Shown piece by piece: positions 1 to 21,529 of a stretch of DNA of 64,000 nucleotides. The notes beneath the pieces are model-generated. The model had not been told where the DNA came from and did not search any database. It saw only the letters and a list, made by a program, of their open reading frames with translations. The translations under genes and the position numbers were made by a program. The stretch is from contig NC_060886.1 in assembly GCF_014805685.1 (NCBI RefSeq), positions 17,691,108 to 17,755,107 on the forward strand, in the 5' to 3' direction. Numbering within the stretch: position 1 is the stretch's first letter; every line of letters begins with the position of its first letter. Source of the stretch: Silurus meridionalis. Lineage: Eukaryota; Chordata; Actinopteri; Siluriformes; Siluridae.

Positions 1-411
1 GTCTAGTTGGATTGTAGTTAAACTTGCACTTATTGGTTTGGGTACCTTTAATTAGGTGATGCCATAAAGTTTTTCTTTAATTGTACTGAATAGGTTCTTA
101 AAAGGGTAATTTAAAAGAACTATATTATAAGGATATAGTTTGTATTTTATGGCTACATTTGGGCAAAGAGTTGGATGGTTCTTAGTTCTGAGAGTTTGAT
201 AAATTGTGCACACTGATGTGTATTTAATTGTGCAATAAATGCATTTATGGTGATATTTCTACATGGATTGGAGCTCTCAGAAATGTATTTAAATTTGTGG
301 ACTGTTTTGAGTATGTCTTACTCATTCAGTAAGAGTAGCTGAAGCAGAGAGGAGATTTTCAAAGCTGAAACTAATCATTGCGGAGACGTTGGTTCACCCA
401 GGGCCTTATTC

Positions 412-811
412 AAGCTAGAACCGCTATTGCTGCTTGGTGGTATCTACTTAGCACAAACATACAGTTCAGTCAGTTTAGTATGAAGCAAAACATTTTGAGA
501 AGAATCAATGATGGAAGAAACTCCTGAATCTAACTTTCCATAGCACCCATGGCCTTATTTGATAAATCGTTGAAAAGAAGGTTTTTGGCTCATGATAATT
601 TTAACAGATACCAATCAGTGTTTGACTTTAATAGAATTGTGCTAAGAGTAACATTTTCACCTAAAATGAGTTGATTTAGCAATTTAAAGACACATACTTT
701 TGTACTTTTACTCAGGTGAAAGTTTAAAGGGACTTTTACTGGAGTAATATTTAACCTAATGTATCTCTACTTTTACTCAAGTACATGCTTTATGTACTTT
801 GTCCACCACTG
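412..811 (+). mobile_element. hAT-like non-autonomous element, 5'-truncated
   Basis: Clearly the same family as 39260-40048: shared stretches include ATCTACTTAGC, ACATACAGTTCAG, GAAACTCCTGA, CTCATGATAATT and the end GTCCACCACTG. Only the right-hand half is present; the left inverted repeat CAGTGGTGGA is absent here. Confidence 0.75.
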
Positions 812-1133
812 CCAATTTGACAGATTCACTGTGAAACAAATGTATTATAATTGTGCCCGTTTTTACCCTAGTGCTGAATTACCATTTTTTCCAATCAGCA
901 GTGATTATTACAATCAGAGAGATTTTTTTCCCTCAGGGCTTGGAAATGTGAAAGTGTAGACACATAAATACTTTAATATAATGTATGAATGCATGAAGGT
1001 TTCTTTCATTCTTCTTGTACTTACATGGCTCAGAGTGTTATTTTACCCAGTGACATAATTATTTGTTATTTAGGATATTGTTTGAATTAATTTTGATCAC
1101 ACTGATGTTTTTGTTTGCATGGATTTGAGGTTG

Positions 1134-1135
<2 letters not shown>

Positions 1136-1173
<38 letters not shown>
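1136..1173 (+). repeat. (TTA)n microsatellite
   Basis: Twelve or so TTA/ATT units about 45 bases before the acceptor of exon 1218-1245. Confidence 0.95.
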
Positions 1174-1175
<2 letters not shown>

Positions 1176-1217
1176 TACATTATAAAAACGATTCTCTGTG
1201 TCTTCTTTTCCCTTTAG

Positions 1218-11672
<10,455 letters not shown>

Positions 11673-12053
11673 ATGTCCTATACCTGTGTCCATCCACTTT
11701 ACCCTGTAAAAGCTGCATTCCTCATAAACGTTTGTATGATGACTCAAACAGTACATTTATGCCGTGCATGGACAACGATTCTTTCCCTTTAGGAGGCTTA
11801 GGAGGAAGCGCTCACTGATCAGAAATAACCTCCATGTTTCTCTGTAGTTTCTCAGGAGAACTCGGTCAGGGTGCAAAACTGAGTGAGTGCACAAAGTGGT
11901 CTTTTCTGGCGACCTGTTTTCCTTATACCGTTTTGTTCTCCTTATCTCCATTGCCACAATTGTTTTTAGGTAGCTGTACATTTATTTTGTAATTGCCAAT
12001 TGTTTGTCTTAAAATTATTGTTTACAGGTGAAATAAATGCTTGGAACTTTTCC
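11673..12053 (+). other. prpf40a: prpf40a 3' UTR
   Basis: About 380 bases from the TAG to a likely cleavage site just before a 16-base genomic A run. No open frame of note. The end is inferred from the AATAAA hexamer at 12032-12037. Confidence 0.7.
12032..12037 (+). terminator. prpf40a: prpf40a poly(A) signal AATAAA
   Basis: Canonical AATAAA, 360 bases after the stop codon. About 16 bases downstream lies a genomic run of 16 A (12054-12069), which could itself cause internal priming in cDNA work. Confidence 0.75.
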
Positions 12054-12355
12054 AAAAAAAAAAAAAAAATCAATTAGAATCAAGATGTTTACCGGACAAT
12101 GGTAATTGTTTAAAGAACTATTTTCAAAAGTATTTTAAACACAAAATACTCACACAATAAACGGTATTATACCACACTGGTGTTCAAGTCTCGGAACTAA
12201 TTGCTCAGAAGGATTTGATTAATATTGTTGCAGCTCTGAAAGCTTTAAATCACAGGGTTATAATGATGCACATGCACCTGCAATAACAGCTAATTCACAG
12301 GGATCGCTGTCATGTTCTTCAAAAAAGTTTCATTAATAGACAAACGTATCATTTG

Positions 12356-13135
12356 CCGTATTTTTCGGACTATAAGCCGCTACTTTTTTCCCACGTTTTG
12401 AACCCCGCGGCTTAAACAACGAAGCGGCTAATTTGTGGATTTTTCCTGGGTTTTTCCCGGTTTCACAAACTTCAAGCCAAAAAACTGAACCCCATAACAT
12501 TAGACCAATTAAATTTCCGAACGGAAACAAAAAAACGCACCTCACCTGTGTTCTGAGCTGCACGGCAATTTTTAAACGCACGGCGATGCCAAAAGATAAA
12601 CTCTCAAGAGAAATGGAAGTGAAAGGAAGGAGGAAGACAGTGAACAATGACTTTCTTGGCCGGCTACTATTTAGATCCAAGCCGTTGTAACACGTTGAGT
12701 CTGAGTGAAGGGAGAGCTCACTAACTCCAGAACAGAAATCATATAAGCACAGACAGGTTTTCAAAACTCGTGCTTTTTTTATTTTTCTTGGCAACAGCGT
12801 TAAGGGTTAGTCAAAGAAACTTAGAAATAAGCATCAGAAAATAATAAGGACATATTCCTCGGTCTTGCACACATGCAGTAATACCGGAAAAATGCGGCGG
12901 CAGGCTGTTCCCAAAATGCCGCTCTGCTCTTAAAGGAGCCACAACATATTTCACCCGTTACACCGTGTAACAGACACTGTCTTTCATTATAGCCTGTGTA
13001 AAATTCATTAGTTTCAGTGTAGACATTATAGACAGGTGCGGCTTATTTATGTTTAAAATAAAAATCTTTGACAAATTCAGTGGGTGCGGCTTATATATGG
13101 ATTATATATGGCGCTTTATAGTCCGGAAATTACGG
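12356..13135 (+). mobile_element. Inverted-repeat DNA element, CCGTATTTTTCGGACTATAA family, copy 1
   Basis: Begins CCGTATTTTTCGGACTATAA and ends TTATAGTCCGGAAATTACGG, imperfect inverted repeats with secondary TAAGCCGC/GCGGCTTA motifs inside. 780 bp. A second copy in opposite orientation lies at 58950-59746. An uninterrupted 153-codon minus-strand frame (12333-12794) covers its left half, but it resembles no transposase. Superfamily not assigned; no target duplication read. Confidence 0.75.
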
Positions 13136-13639
13136 TAAGTAGTGTTTTATCTGTATGGGGACTTTTCTGGAAGGCGACTGTAGTCTGAGTTTGAAAACCA
13201 TTAGGAAGTTTTCCAACATTAAACATCTGTAAACATTTTCAATATGCAAGTCATTATTGTAGGAACGTTGCTTTGGTATTGTTTCCAACAACCTTAAATA
13301 AGAACCACCCCGAGCAAGAATTTCACCTCACACTTGTTCCTAATGTTTGCTGACGTACTTATAAACAATCCATTTTCTAAAATGTAGACATGGCTGAGGT
13401 TTACAAACTGCACATGGTTCTTTCAGTGTCCTGCCAAGTGCTGAGCATTTTCCTCCTGAGTCTGAGCTGATCAGCTGTTGTCAGTAAGTGCACTCCTGAC
13501 ACACAGAAGACTTACCAAAAGTTATAACGTGTTGATTACGTTATGTTGATGGCTCTGGTATCTTTAAATACAAAAACTACTTCTACAGCTGCTTCTGTTC
13601 AGTTGTACATTGTTCGGTCACACCTCCAGCTTCAGAGGC

Positions 13640-15285
13640 TTTTCTTTATTATTTACATCACTGTACATTAATCCTGAAAACCTCCAAACTACGAAAGCAC
13701 ATGGAATTATGTAGGCAACAAACAAAAAGTACAACAACCCAGAATACGTTCATTTTAGATCGTTCAAAGAGCCGCATTTAGCTTTAATGACAGCTTGGCA
13801 AACTCGATGCATCACAATCGTATGGTAGTCACCGGGAATGGTTTTCACTTCTCATGTGCACCTTTTTGAGTTCATTTGTGACATTTCTTGTGCTTTAGAG
13901 CATCAGTTGGCATTTATATTTTTGGCCAAATACTATAAATGTAAATGTTTTTGACTTTTGCAGAGGAAAGAGTGAGTACAGAATCAATAGCTCTGCACTC
14001 CAATAGCAATAGTCACCACTGACTTGCTCATTATGGTTAAACGTAAAATTATAATGAACACTTATAAGCACTAAACGTCTACATTCTTTTACACAGCTTT
14101 ATAACCTCGATCTCTATAAAGCTGCTTTTGAGAGAAAGTCCATTGGTAAAAGCGCAATAGACACAACGAATAGAATAGTTTGGTTAATGCTACTGGAACT
14201 ACTATACAAATCAATATGGCATGTAACACTCGGATCAGTAAAAAGAAAAGACCATTTCTTTAAGAAATGAAGTTCAGTCAAGCCGAAAAATCTCAGGAAC
14301 TTTAAAAGTATTCCAAAGTGCAGTCGCCAAAACCATCAAACACAGGAATGAAACAGGCTCTCATGAGACCCGTCCCAGGAAAGGAAGACCAGGAGCTACC
14401 TCTGCTGCAGAGGATCATTTTATTAGAATTACCAGCCTCAGAAACAACCAGTTTACATAAATGCTTCTCAGAATTTAAGTGGCAGACATATTTCAACATC
14501 TGCTATTCAGACCTTCATCTTCGAATTGTGGTAAAGAAGCCATTACTTTGGAAGAACAACAAGCAGAAGAGATTTGTTCAGGCTGAGAAATGCAAAAAAA
14601 GGACATTAGATCAGTGGAAAAATGTGCTTTTGTCTAATGAGTCGAAATTTAAGATTTTTTTTTATCCACCTGCTGTGTCTTTGTTAGACGTAGTGAACGT
14701 GGTGAACAGGCTGTATGTGTGGTTCCCACTGAAGCATGAAGCAGAAGGTGTGATGGTAAGGAGACATTTAACCATCAAAGCAACCAGATCAGTTTGCAGC
14801 GACACGCCATCCCATCTGGTTTGCACTTAGTGGGACCATCATTTGTTTTCCAACAGAACAATAACCTCAAACACACCTCTACTTTATGTAAGAGATAATC
14901 GTTCAAAAAGGAGAGGGATAGAGGGGCTGCATCTGATGACCTGAACAACACAAACGCCCAATCTAAATCCATTTGGGATGAGTTGGACCGGAGCGTGAAG
15001 AAAAAGCAGCCAACAAGCACTGAACACCTCTGGGAACTCCCTAAGACTGTTGGTGAACCATTTCAGGTGAACTCCCTCATGAGGGTGACTGAGAGAATGC
15101 TGAGTTTGCAAAACTTTTACTAAAGCAAAAGAAGGATCTTTAGAAGAATCGAAAATTAGAAAAACATAATTTGGGTTATTTAAACACAGTTTTGTTTACT
15201 TCCTAATACTATACATGTTCTTTCATAGTTGTCTTCAGTATTTATGCACAATAATAAAAAGAAAGAAAAAACACAGAAGGAAAAC
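13640..15285 (+). mobile_element. Decayed Tc1-like transposon
   Basis: Matches the usual fish Tc1 layout. Left part has ACATGGAATTATGTAG and the GCTTTAATGACAGCTTGGC stretch; then AGTGCAGTCGCCAAAACCATC, GGAAAGGAAGACCAGGAGCT and CTGCTGCAGAGGATCA. Transposase pieces read KPLLWKNNKQKRF, LDQWKNVLLSNESKFKIFF (the ESKF motif with the conserved Asp changed to Asn), then in other frames QRHAIPSG, SFVFQQNN and IWDELDR-like. Several frameshifts and stops; inactive. The interval about 14040-14225 does not fit Tc1 and looks like a later insertion. Confidence 0.85.
14093..14180 (+). mobile_element. Fragment of a dispersed repeat inside the Tc1 relic
   Basis: Contains TATAAAGCTGCTTTTGAGAG and GTCCATTGGTAAAAGCGC, the tail phrase of a very common teleost repeat. 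A related but longer fragment lies at 63450-63740. Confidence 0.5.
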
Positions 15286-16307
15286 ATGTATCTACTTTTA
15301 ACAGAATCTGTACCACTGTTTTTGAAACGGGGAAGAAAATGATCTCTGTGTCAGTTTAATTCTTCTCTTAAGTTTTTTTTTCCTCAGGCAATTACCGTCT
15401 TTGTTTATTCCTGTTTGCAATATTTTCTGACGTTTTTTTTTTTTTTTTATCATTCAGTTTCCCAAAATGTAAAGAAATTATTGGGCTAATTAAAACCCTG
15501 ACCTTCTTAAACACTGGTTAAAGATATCTCATCCTACACGGAGCACAAAACCCCTGAAGAGAAACTGCATCAGCCACCAGCACAGTACAGTAACAGCTAC
15601 AAACCGCTGAACCTGTGTTTGGAACTGTATTAAACAGTAGAATATGTTCTATAATAATAATGTATGACAGTAGGTGAATTGTGAGTGAGTACTCATCTAA
15701 TTACCAAATTCTTCAGAATAGAGGTTCACACTGCTTGAACTATCAGGGCTGTTATTACCCTCATCTCTGGGTCTGTTCTTGTGGCACTAGTCATCTGCAC
15801 CACCACCTGCCTACACACATTTAAGATCATTAGCACAGTCAGCAATATCTAAATGCTCAGGATCACAAATATTTGCTACTATTTGCCCTAAAAGCCAGTA
15901 TAAGGACTACTGTAATGATTCTATTTTAAGCTCCTATCAGATACCTGTCCTGTCCTATTTTTACATATCTGTTAATAACCACTCAATAAAAAATCTGTCT
16001 TTTTAGACACTTGTTTGTTCATTCTGTGTCCTTCTAAACCACAATTATTTACCTTAATTTATTTGATGCTCAGAATGAGAGTTAATTAACATTAAGTCTC
16101 CTATTTGATATGGTTTTATCCCTTGTGTTGCTGCACAAAGTGGTGGTCAGTTAAACTGTCATGAGCCGCACACCTCGAGTTAGTTCGCGTCACTTAAACT
16201 GCATGATGTTCATGCAAAGCAAAAGTCCTCCAGCATTTCCCACAGTCCCTCCTTCAGCTGTTCAGAATAAATGAGCTGTAATGCAGCGGTTATAGTTTTG
16301 GAAATAG

Positions 16308-16313
16308 TTTATT
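16308..16313 (-). terminator. fmnl2: Candidate fmnl2 poly(A) signal
   Basis: TTTATT on +, i.e. AATAAA on -, about 1.6 kb after the fmnl2 stop. Nearer hexamers seen are only ATTAAA variants (for example at about 16680), so this is the best candidate but unproven. Confidence 0.4.
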
Positions 16314-16469
16314 CAATCATTGACATTGAAAAACTTCGTCTCCCAAACATTGTGTTATTAAAATCAAACTGCGCTATAACGATACAACGCTCTGATTAAA
16401 GGACAAGAAGAGATGCCAGTTTAATCCAGTTTTACAGAAGGAATGGTATGTAGTAATGTCATGAGACGG

Positions 16470-16478
16470 CAGCAGAGT

Positions 16479-16509
<31 letters not shown>

Positions 16510-16570
16510 TGTGTGTGAGAGAGAGAGAGAGAGAGTGAGTGAGTGAGAGAGAGAGAGAGAGAGAGAGAGA
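16470..16570 (+). repeat. (GA)n/(GT)n compound microsatellite
   Basis: About 100 bases of interrupted GA with short GTGTGT and GTGAGT blocks, in the probable fmnl2 3' UTR (CT-rich on the transcript strand). Confidence 0.95.
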
Positions 16571-17939
16571 TCAGTATTACTGGTGTTATACAGATTATTT
16601 TATGCTTTAATACTGCCTGGCACGTGTAAAATTGAAGCCTCTGCTACGCACTTAAAGACACAACAAAGTCATGTTTTTGTTTAATTAAATATACAAAAAA
16701 AAACTATAAGTTAAAATAACATTCAAATGGAGTAACAGGATAAAATCAATATGTACAAGATTAACCTCATGCTAATGAAGGTTATGGTGTTTTTTTTTTT
16801 TGTTTTTTTTTTAAATGCAACCTTTTGTAGCAAAATATCTTTACAATTAAAAAGCATTTCTGTTCTTATTTTTCTCACAGAGTTAGAAGCTGAAAAAAGA
16901 AGTGGTTTGCATAAAGCCACCTGGAGAAACACCGGCTTAAGTGGTTGAATAATCGAGTTGAAATGTGTAAGTGGAGACATGGCATGAGCGCCTCTGCATT
17001 ATTTATCAGCACTTTTTAAAGAATGTTCACTAAAGTCGAAGCAGGTGCTCGTGTGCTGTTCTTTTTTTTTCTTCTTCTTTGGCTTGTACAGTAATTGAAA
17101 TAAACAGGTGTAAATATTGGATCCAGTTGATCTGCTACAGCTTTTGTATCTTCCTACTGAAGGTGAGCTGCTCAGGAACAGATGTGTGGCTCTCGGCACA
17201 GCTGTATTACTCGCTTTACTGTCATATTGCTCAGAGTCCATCAATTGCAGGGCATGAAAAGGTATTTCTGAGCTGTAATTCTGAGCCGAGTGGATTTTGA
17301 TCTGCTAACACTGATGTTTACGTTATATACATTTCACATTAAACTGGAACCATCTACTTTACACAACCTTTCACCGTTTCCATTAATACTTCTCCATAAA
17401 CCCTCTAGCATTTTTCTTTTTTTAAACTAAGATCGGTTTTTATAAAACCTGCCATGCCCACATTCAAAAATGCTACATAGACTTTCCATTTCTTTTTGAT
17501 TTGCTATAAGCTCAACATGCCTGTAATCTTTAGGGACACACCCAGCCCTTGTCCAAACATAGGACAAAAACGTGTTTTTGGACAACATTGTGCAGTAAAA
17601 GCGATGTGCTAATTACCAGTGGAATGTATGAGTTCATCAGGGATATTCATACTAGTGTATTTCTATGTTTATATCCAGTTTTACAAGGTGGTAAATGAGC
17701 AAATGGTCCTATTGCTTAATAAAAAATATATGATACATAATAAAAGTAAACAAAAATACAACATCGCACGCATGTTAAATTCAGGCACTTGGTCAAAAAG
17801 TAGCTTCAGCTTTTGGCCTTTAATATGAACGTCTCCATTCCTTTCAATCCTTCATCAGTCCTTGTCACACAGAGAGGCTGGGAAAAAAAAACCCTCTCAT
17901 TCGCTCCCACCTCAACCAATCGCATCCGCTTTGCCTTCG

Positions 17940-18049
17940 TTACATCACCAGCTCTGAGTTGTTGATTGGCCGTAAGCTCTGATCATCAAAACGTCTCCGG
18001 ACACTCCTCCTCACCGCATCAGCGCGCCTGTAAGGCTGGTTTCTTAGAT
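17940..18049 (-). CDS. fmnl2: fmnl2 last coding exon, isoform with basic RRRF tail
   Basis: Joined to 20791-20914 in phase (G|AT) after an AG acceptor at 18050-18051. It encodes [20 protein letters not shown] followed by [16 protein letters not shown] and TAA at 17940-17942. This matches the canonical FMNL2 C-terminus in mammals, with an arginine-rich stretch directly after the DAD that strengthens autoinhibition and membrane contact in the family. Only 36 codons, so easy to miss as an open frame. Confidence 0.93.
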
Positions 18050-20063
18050 CTGATGGAGAAAAAGATGTGTCGGTCATCATGTCTGGATATTCTTATAAAT
18101 GCTGGGTGTGCTGGCAATCAGACAAAGCAGCTTGAGTTTAACAGAAAATCACTTCAAATTCTTTTTAAAGATCAATTAAGAACTGGGAGTGTCCTCTCAC
18201 TAAAAGTCCTCTCTCTGTAATAAAAACACTGCTGATCACACTCTGTCCCTTAGCGCTTATTAACAGACTACACAAGGTGTAGACTCTATTCATATGAACA
18301 TTAAAAGGTACTAGCAGGGCTGTTCACTGTATTTACTTTAATCTTGATTAGCCCTGAAATGTTTTAAACCTATCAACAGGATGAAATGATGGGAAAGAGA
18401 ACACTGTAATCAGAACAGAGTGGTTGAGGTTAGGTAAAATAATGGGATAAATAGAAAGAGATGCTTGCCAGGTTGGAGTACCATCCATCACCACTGGGGT
18501 GCTAGTGGACGAGTTCCTTACCCTCGAGTGCACATTTGGAAATTTAGTAATATTATTCTTCTTTAAGGCTGAGAGAAGAAGGAGACAAAAACTGAGGTTA
18601 AAATAAAGAAGGGGTGACCGAAGAAAGAAAGGTCGCCAAGCACACCGAGTCAAGCTGCCCAGGGGTAAGAGAGCAGAGGGTAAAGTTGCAAGACAGTCTT
18701 TAGCTGTGTGAAGAAGCACTCTGTGCCTATAGAAAGAGCGCAAGCCGTCATGGAGCATGAATTAGCAGAATTACTTTAACTGTCAACACTCAAACTGCTT
18801 TGCACGTTGACCTCCAGCAACACGCCATTGAGCAAATACCAAAATACGCATGAAAAGCCCTCTGATAAAGAAACATAAATAAATGCATGGTAGGGTTATT
18901 TGAGGTGCGTATCTGTATTTAAGATACAAAAAATGACCATGCAAACATAAAAAAAAAACATTCAAAGAAAAGCAAACCACAGAGCAGTTAAGAGGCAAAG
19001 CATGAGAAGAATACAAATAAAAATATTCGTTTCATGCAGCAGGCAATGAACATGACACAGAAGGAGCTAGCTGGAACAGGAAATTACACAAGCACTTCCT
19101 GTTAGTCCAAGCTCAACTAGAATGTAAAGAAAAATGAGATGAAGCAAGTCAGTATCATGCAAACAATGCAAACACAACAACAATGATATAATACACACAT
19201 TATGATGAACTGATGAAACAACTCAAGCAAGTCATAAAGCCACAGAAGAAGCCAAAATGCCTGGAGATGCATATCAACTTTTTTTTTTTTTTTTTTTAAC
19301 ATATGTATTTAATTTATTTTTTTATAATAACTAGATTTGATTGCCTATAAAGCGGCCCATAGATGATAGCTGACAGCAGAGGGCGCTCTAAGCACAGCAC
19401 TTTAACACACAAAAACTGAATCGAACCTTCTACTTGGAGTGCAAATGTCAAGGCTGAACGTGACATTCCAATCTTTTAAATCTTAAGCACAATATCAAGT
19501 TCTCCGGCATTATTGACTTATCGTGCCATTTGCTTTGCTCGGATTGGAGATGATGGTTTTGCCACAATGATGAATATGAATTTGTAATGAAACACTCCAT
19601 GCAGAGGAAGTTGTGATGGGATCACTCTCACCCCCCCAAAACCACCCGCCTTCATGCAGGGTATTGGAGTGAAGAAAATGATGGACATAGTGATTACAGA
19701 AACACCCAGAAGACATAACACACACACACACACACACACATATATAACCTTGGACCATATCCAAAAGAGTGAGGGAGTGAGAGTGAGTGAGTGAGTGAAC
19801 CCAAATGGAGAACAAAAACCTGACCTCCCACCTGGAATGTAAAACGTGTGAGGTGTGAAAAGAGCACACAGTGGATTAAAAAGAGAAAGAGAAAAAAGCA
19901 TGCTATTTCTAGCAACCTTTAAGAGAGAGAGAGAGTGTAAACTTTAACAATGGAGTTCCTCATTGAAGAAGCGTGAACCCCGTTTGGCCGTGCGCGCCGT
20001 AAACGGGACGGTCTTCAGCACTGCGTTCGGACAAAACAGTCACACGCACGCACACACAATGAT

Positions 20064-20119
<56 letters not shown>

Positions 20120-20699
20120 CAGAAACAGTTAACCAGCCAGCACAGCAGCTAGGATGTTAGCACAGCTACTGCATGTTCAGCAGCACGGCACAAATAACAA
20201 TCTCATGGGTTAATAACAGGTTCTACTCTCAGCTAATTCGAAAATAAAATAAGAATGATATGAAAGATCTAATTGGACAGCATGAGAGCCAACATTCCAC
20301 TTTGATTCATTAAATACACAAGCTTGTCAGGTCAAGCCCTGCTCCGCTATTGAGGAATGTTTCTAAGTGAAAGAGATCAATGACGGGGAAACCACCTAAA
20401 GTGACCTTCTACACATCTGATTCTTTTTTTTTTTTTTCCTTTTATTAAATCTTTATCTGATCGGATTAGTTATCCAGCTATTGTGCAACAGGGCAGTGAC
20501 ACTAAGAGCTATAGCTCAGTTATTAAATGTTAGTGCTTTAAGGTTGCCATGTTAAGTTTGAACACTATTACAAAGCAAATCTTCAGCATGCACGCTTAAC
20601 TAGAGCACTGCAGCCAATCCCAGCTCAGGCCAGAAGATAAGGAGTATGTGTACATGTTAAGGGGTTTGAGGAGTACTGATGTTAATCCTGTGAATGTGC

Positions 20700-20758
<59 letters not shown>

Positions 20759-21462
20759 TGAATGTATGTAGAGAAAGCTGTGTGTGTTACCAGTGATAAT
20801 ATCCTCAATGGTCCCGTCCTTTCCCTCGTAAACATGCCGACTGTCCTTCACTTGCTTCTTCCTCAACTCAGCTATCAGCTCCTGCTGCTGACGTTTATTC
20901 TTATGAGAGGGAGACTGAAGATCAGAAGAAGAAAAGTGAATTGCAATGCGTTACAGTACATGACCCATTTTATACTTAATATATATTTATATATACTTGC
21001 CAGGAATGTGCATTCAATTTTATTACACATTACACATTTTTTATGATCTTTTGGCACAATGGCACCAACATGGCTCTCCATTGTTTGAAAGGACAAAAAA
21101 GAATGCTAACTGTGTCTGCTCTTAGTTTTACTACAAAAAATTTCTTGTAGCTTGTGCACATGATTACATTTCTTTTATCAGGGAATCTTTTTCTTTTGTT
21201 GACTAAATGATTACTTACTGAGAAGCTTGCTGTTCTTTTTCTTCCACAAACCCAAAACAGTTCTGTTTTTGACAAATAACTGCGCAAATATTGTCCACTT
21301 GTCCCTACTTCTGAAATTTTATGGTCTGTACGTGTAGTGTATTTTGGATTTATTCTCAAATTTGGAGCTCCAGGTTTGAACTATATAAAAGCAATCTAAA
21401 AAGAAATGTAGCATAAAAGCAGCAACTTGGGTCCCACATGTAAAAAAAAAAAAAAAAATAAA

Positions 21463-21529
<67 letters not shown>

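Larger units (their letters stand above)
1..1217 (+). other. prpf40a intron, 5' edge of window
   Basis: No exon recognised. It holds a truncated hAT-like repeat (about 412-811) and a (TTA)n run at 1136-1173; the acceptor of the first visible exon follows at 1216-1217. Confidence 0.7.
12070..16299. other. Intergenic region between convergent prpf40a and fmnl2
   Basis: About 4.2 kb with no cellular gene recognised. It is mostly mobile DNA: an inverted-repeat element (12356-13135) and a decayed Tc1-like element (about 13640-15285). From 15290 to 16299 I see nothing beyond AT-rich unique sequence. Confidence 0.75.
16300..17939 (-). other. fmnl2: Probable fmnl2 3' UTR
   Basis: No exon or convincing ORF. 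Runs from the canonical stop to the first clear AATAAA on the - strand (plus 16308-16313). It contains a GA/GT compound microsatellite at about 16470-16570. Extent is inferred only from the hexamer. Confidence 0.45.

Noticed and set aside
12333..12794. 153-codon - strand open frame as a cellular gene
   Set aside because: Lies wholly in a repeated inverted-repeat element and recurs broken at 59288; treated as part of the mobile element.
20067..20119. Frames rich in His/Thr or Cys/Val at CA/TG repeats throughout
   Set aside because: All are translations of microsatellites on one strand or the other.
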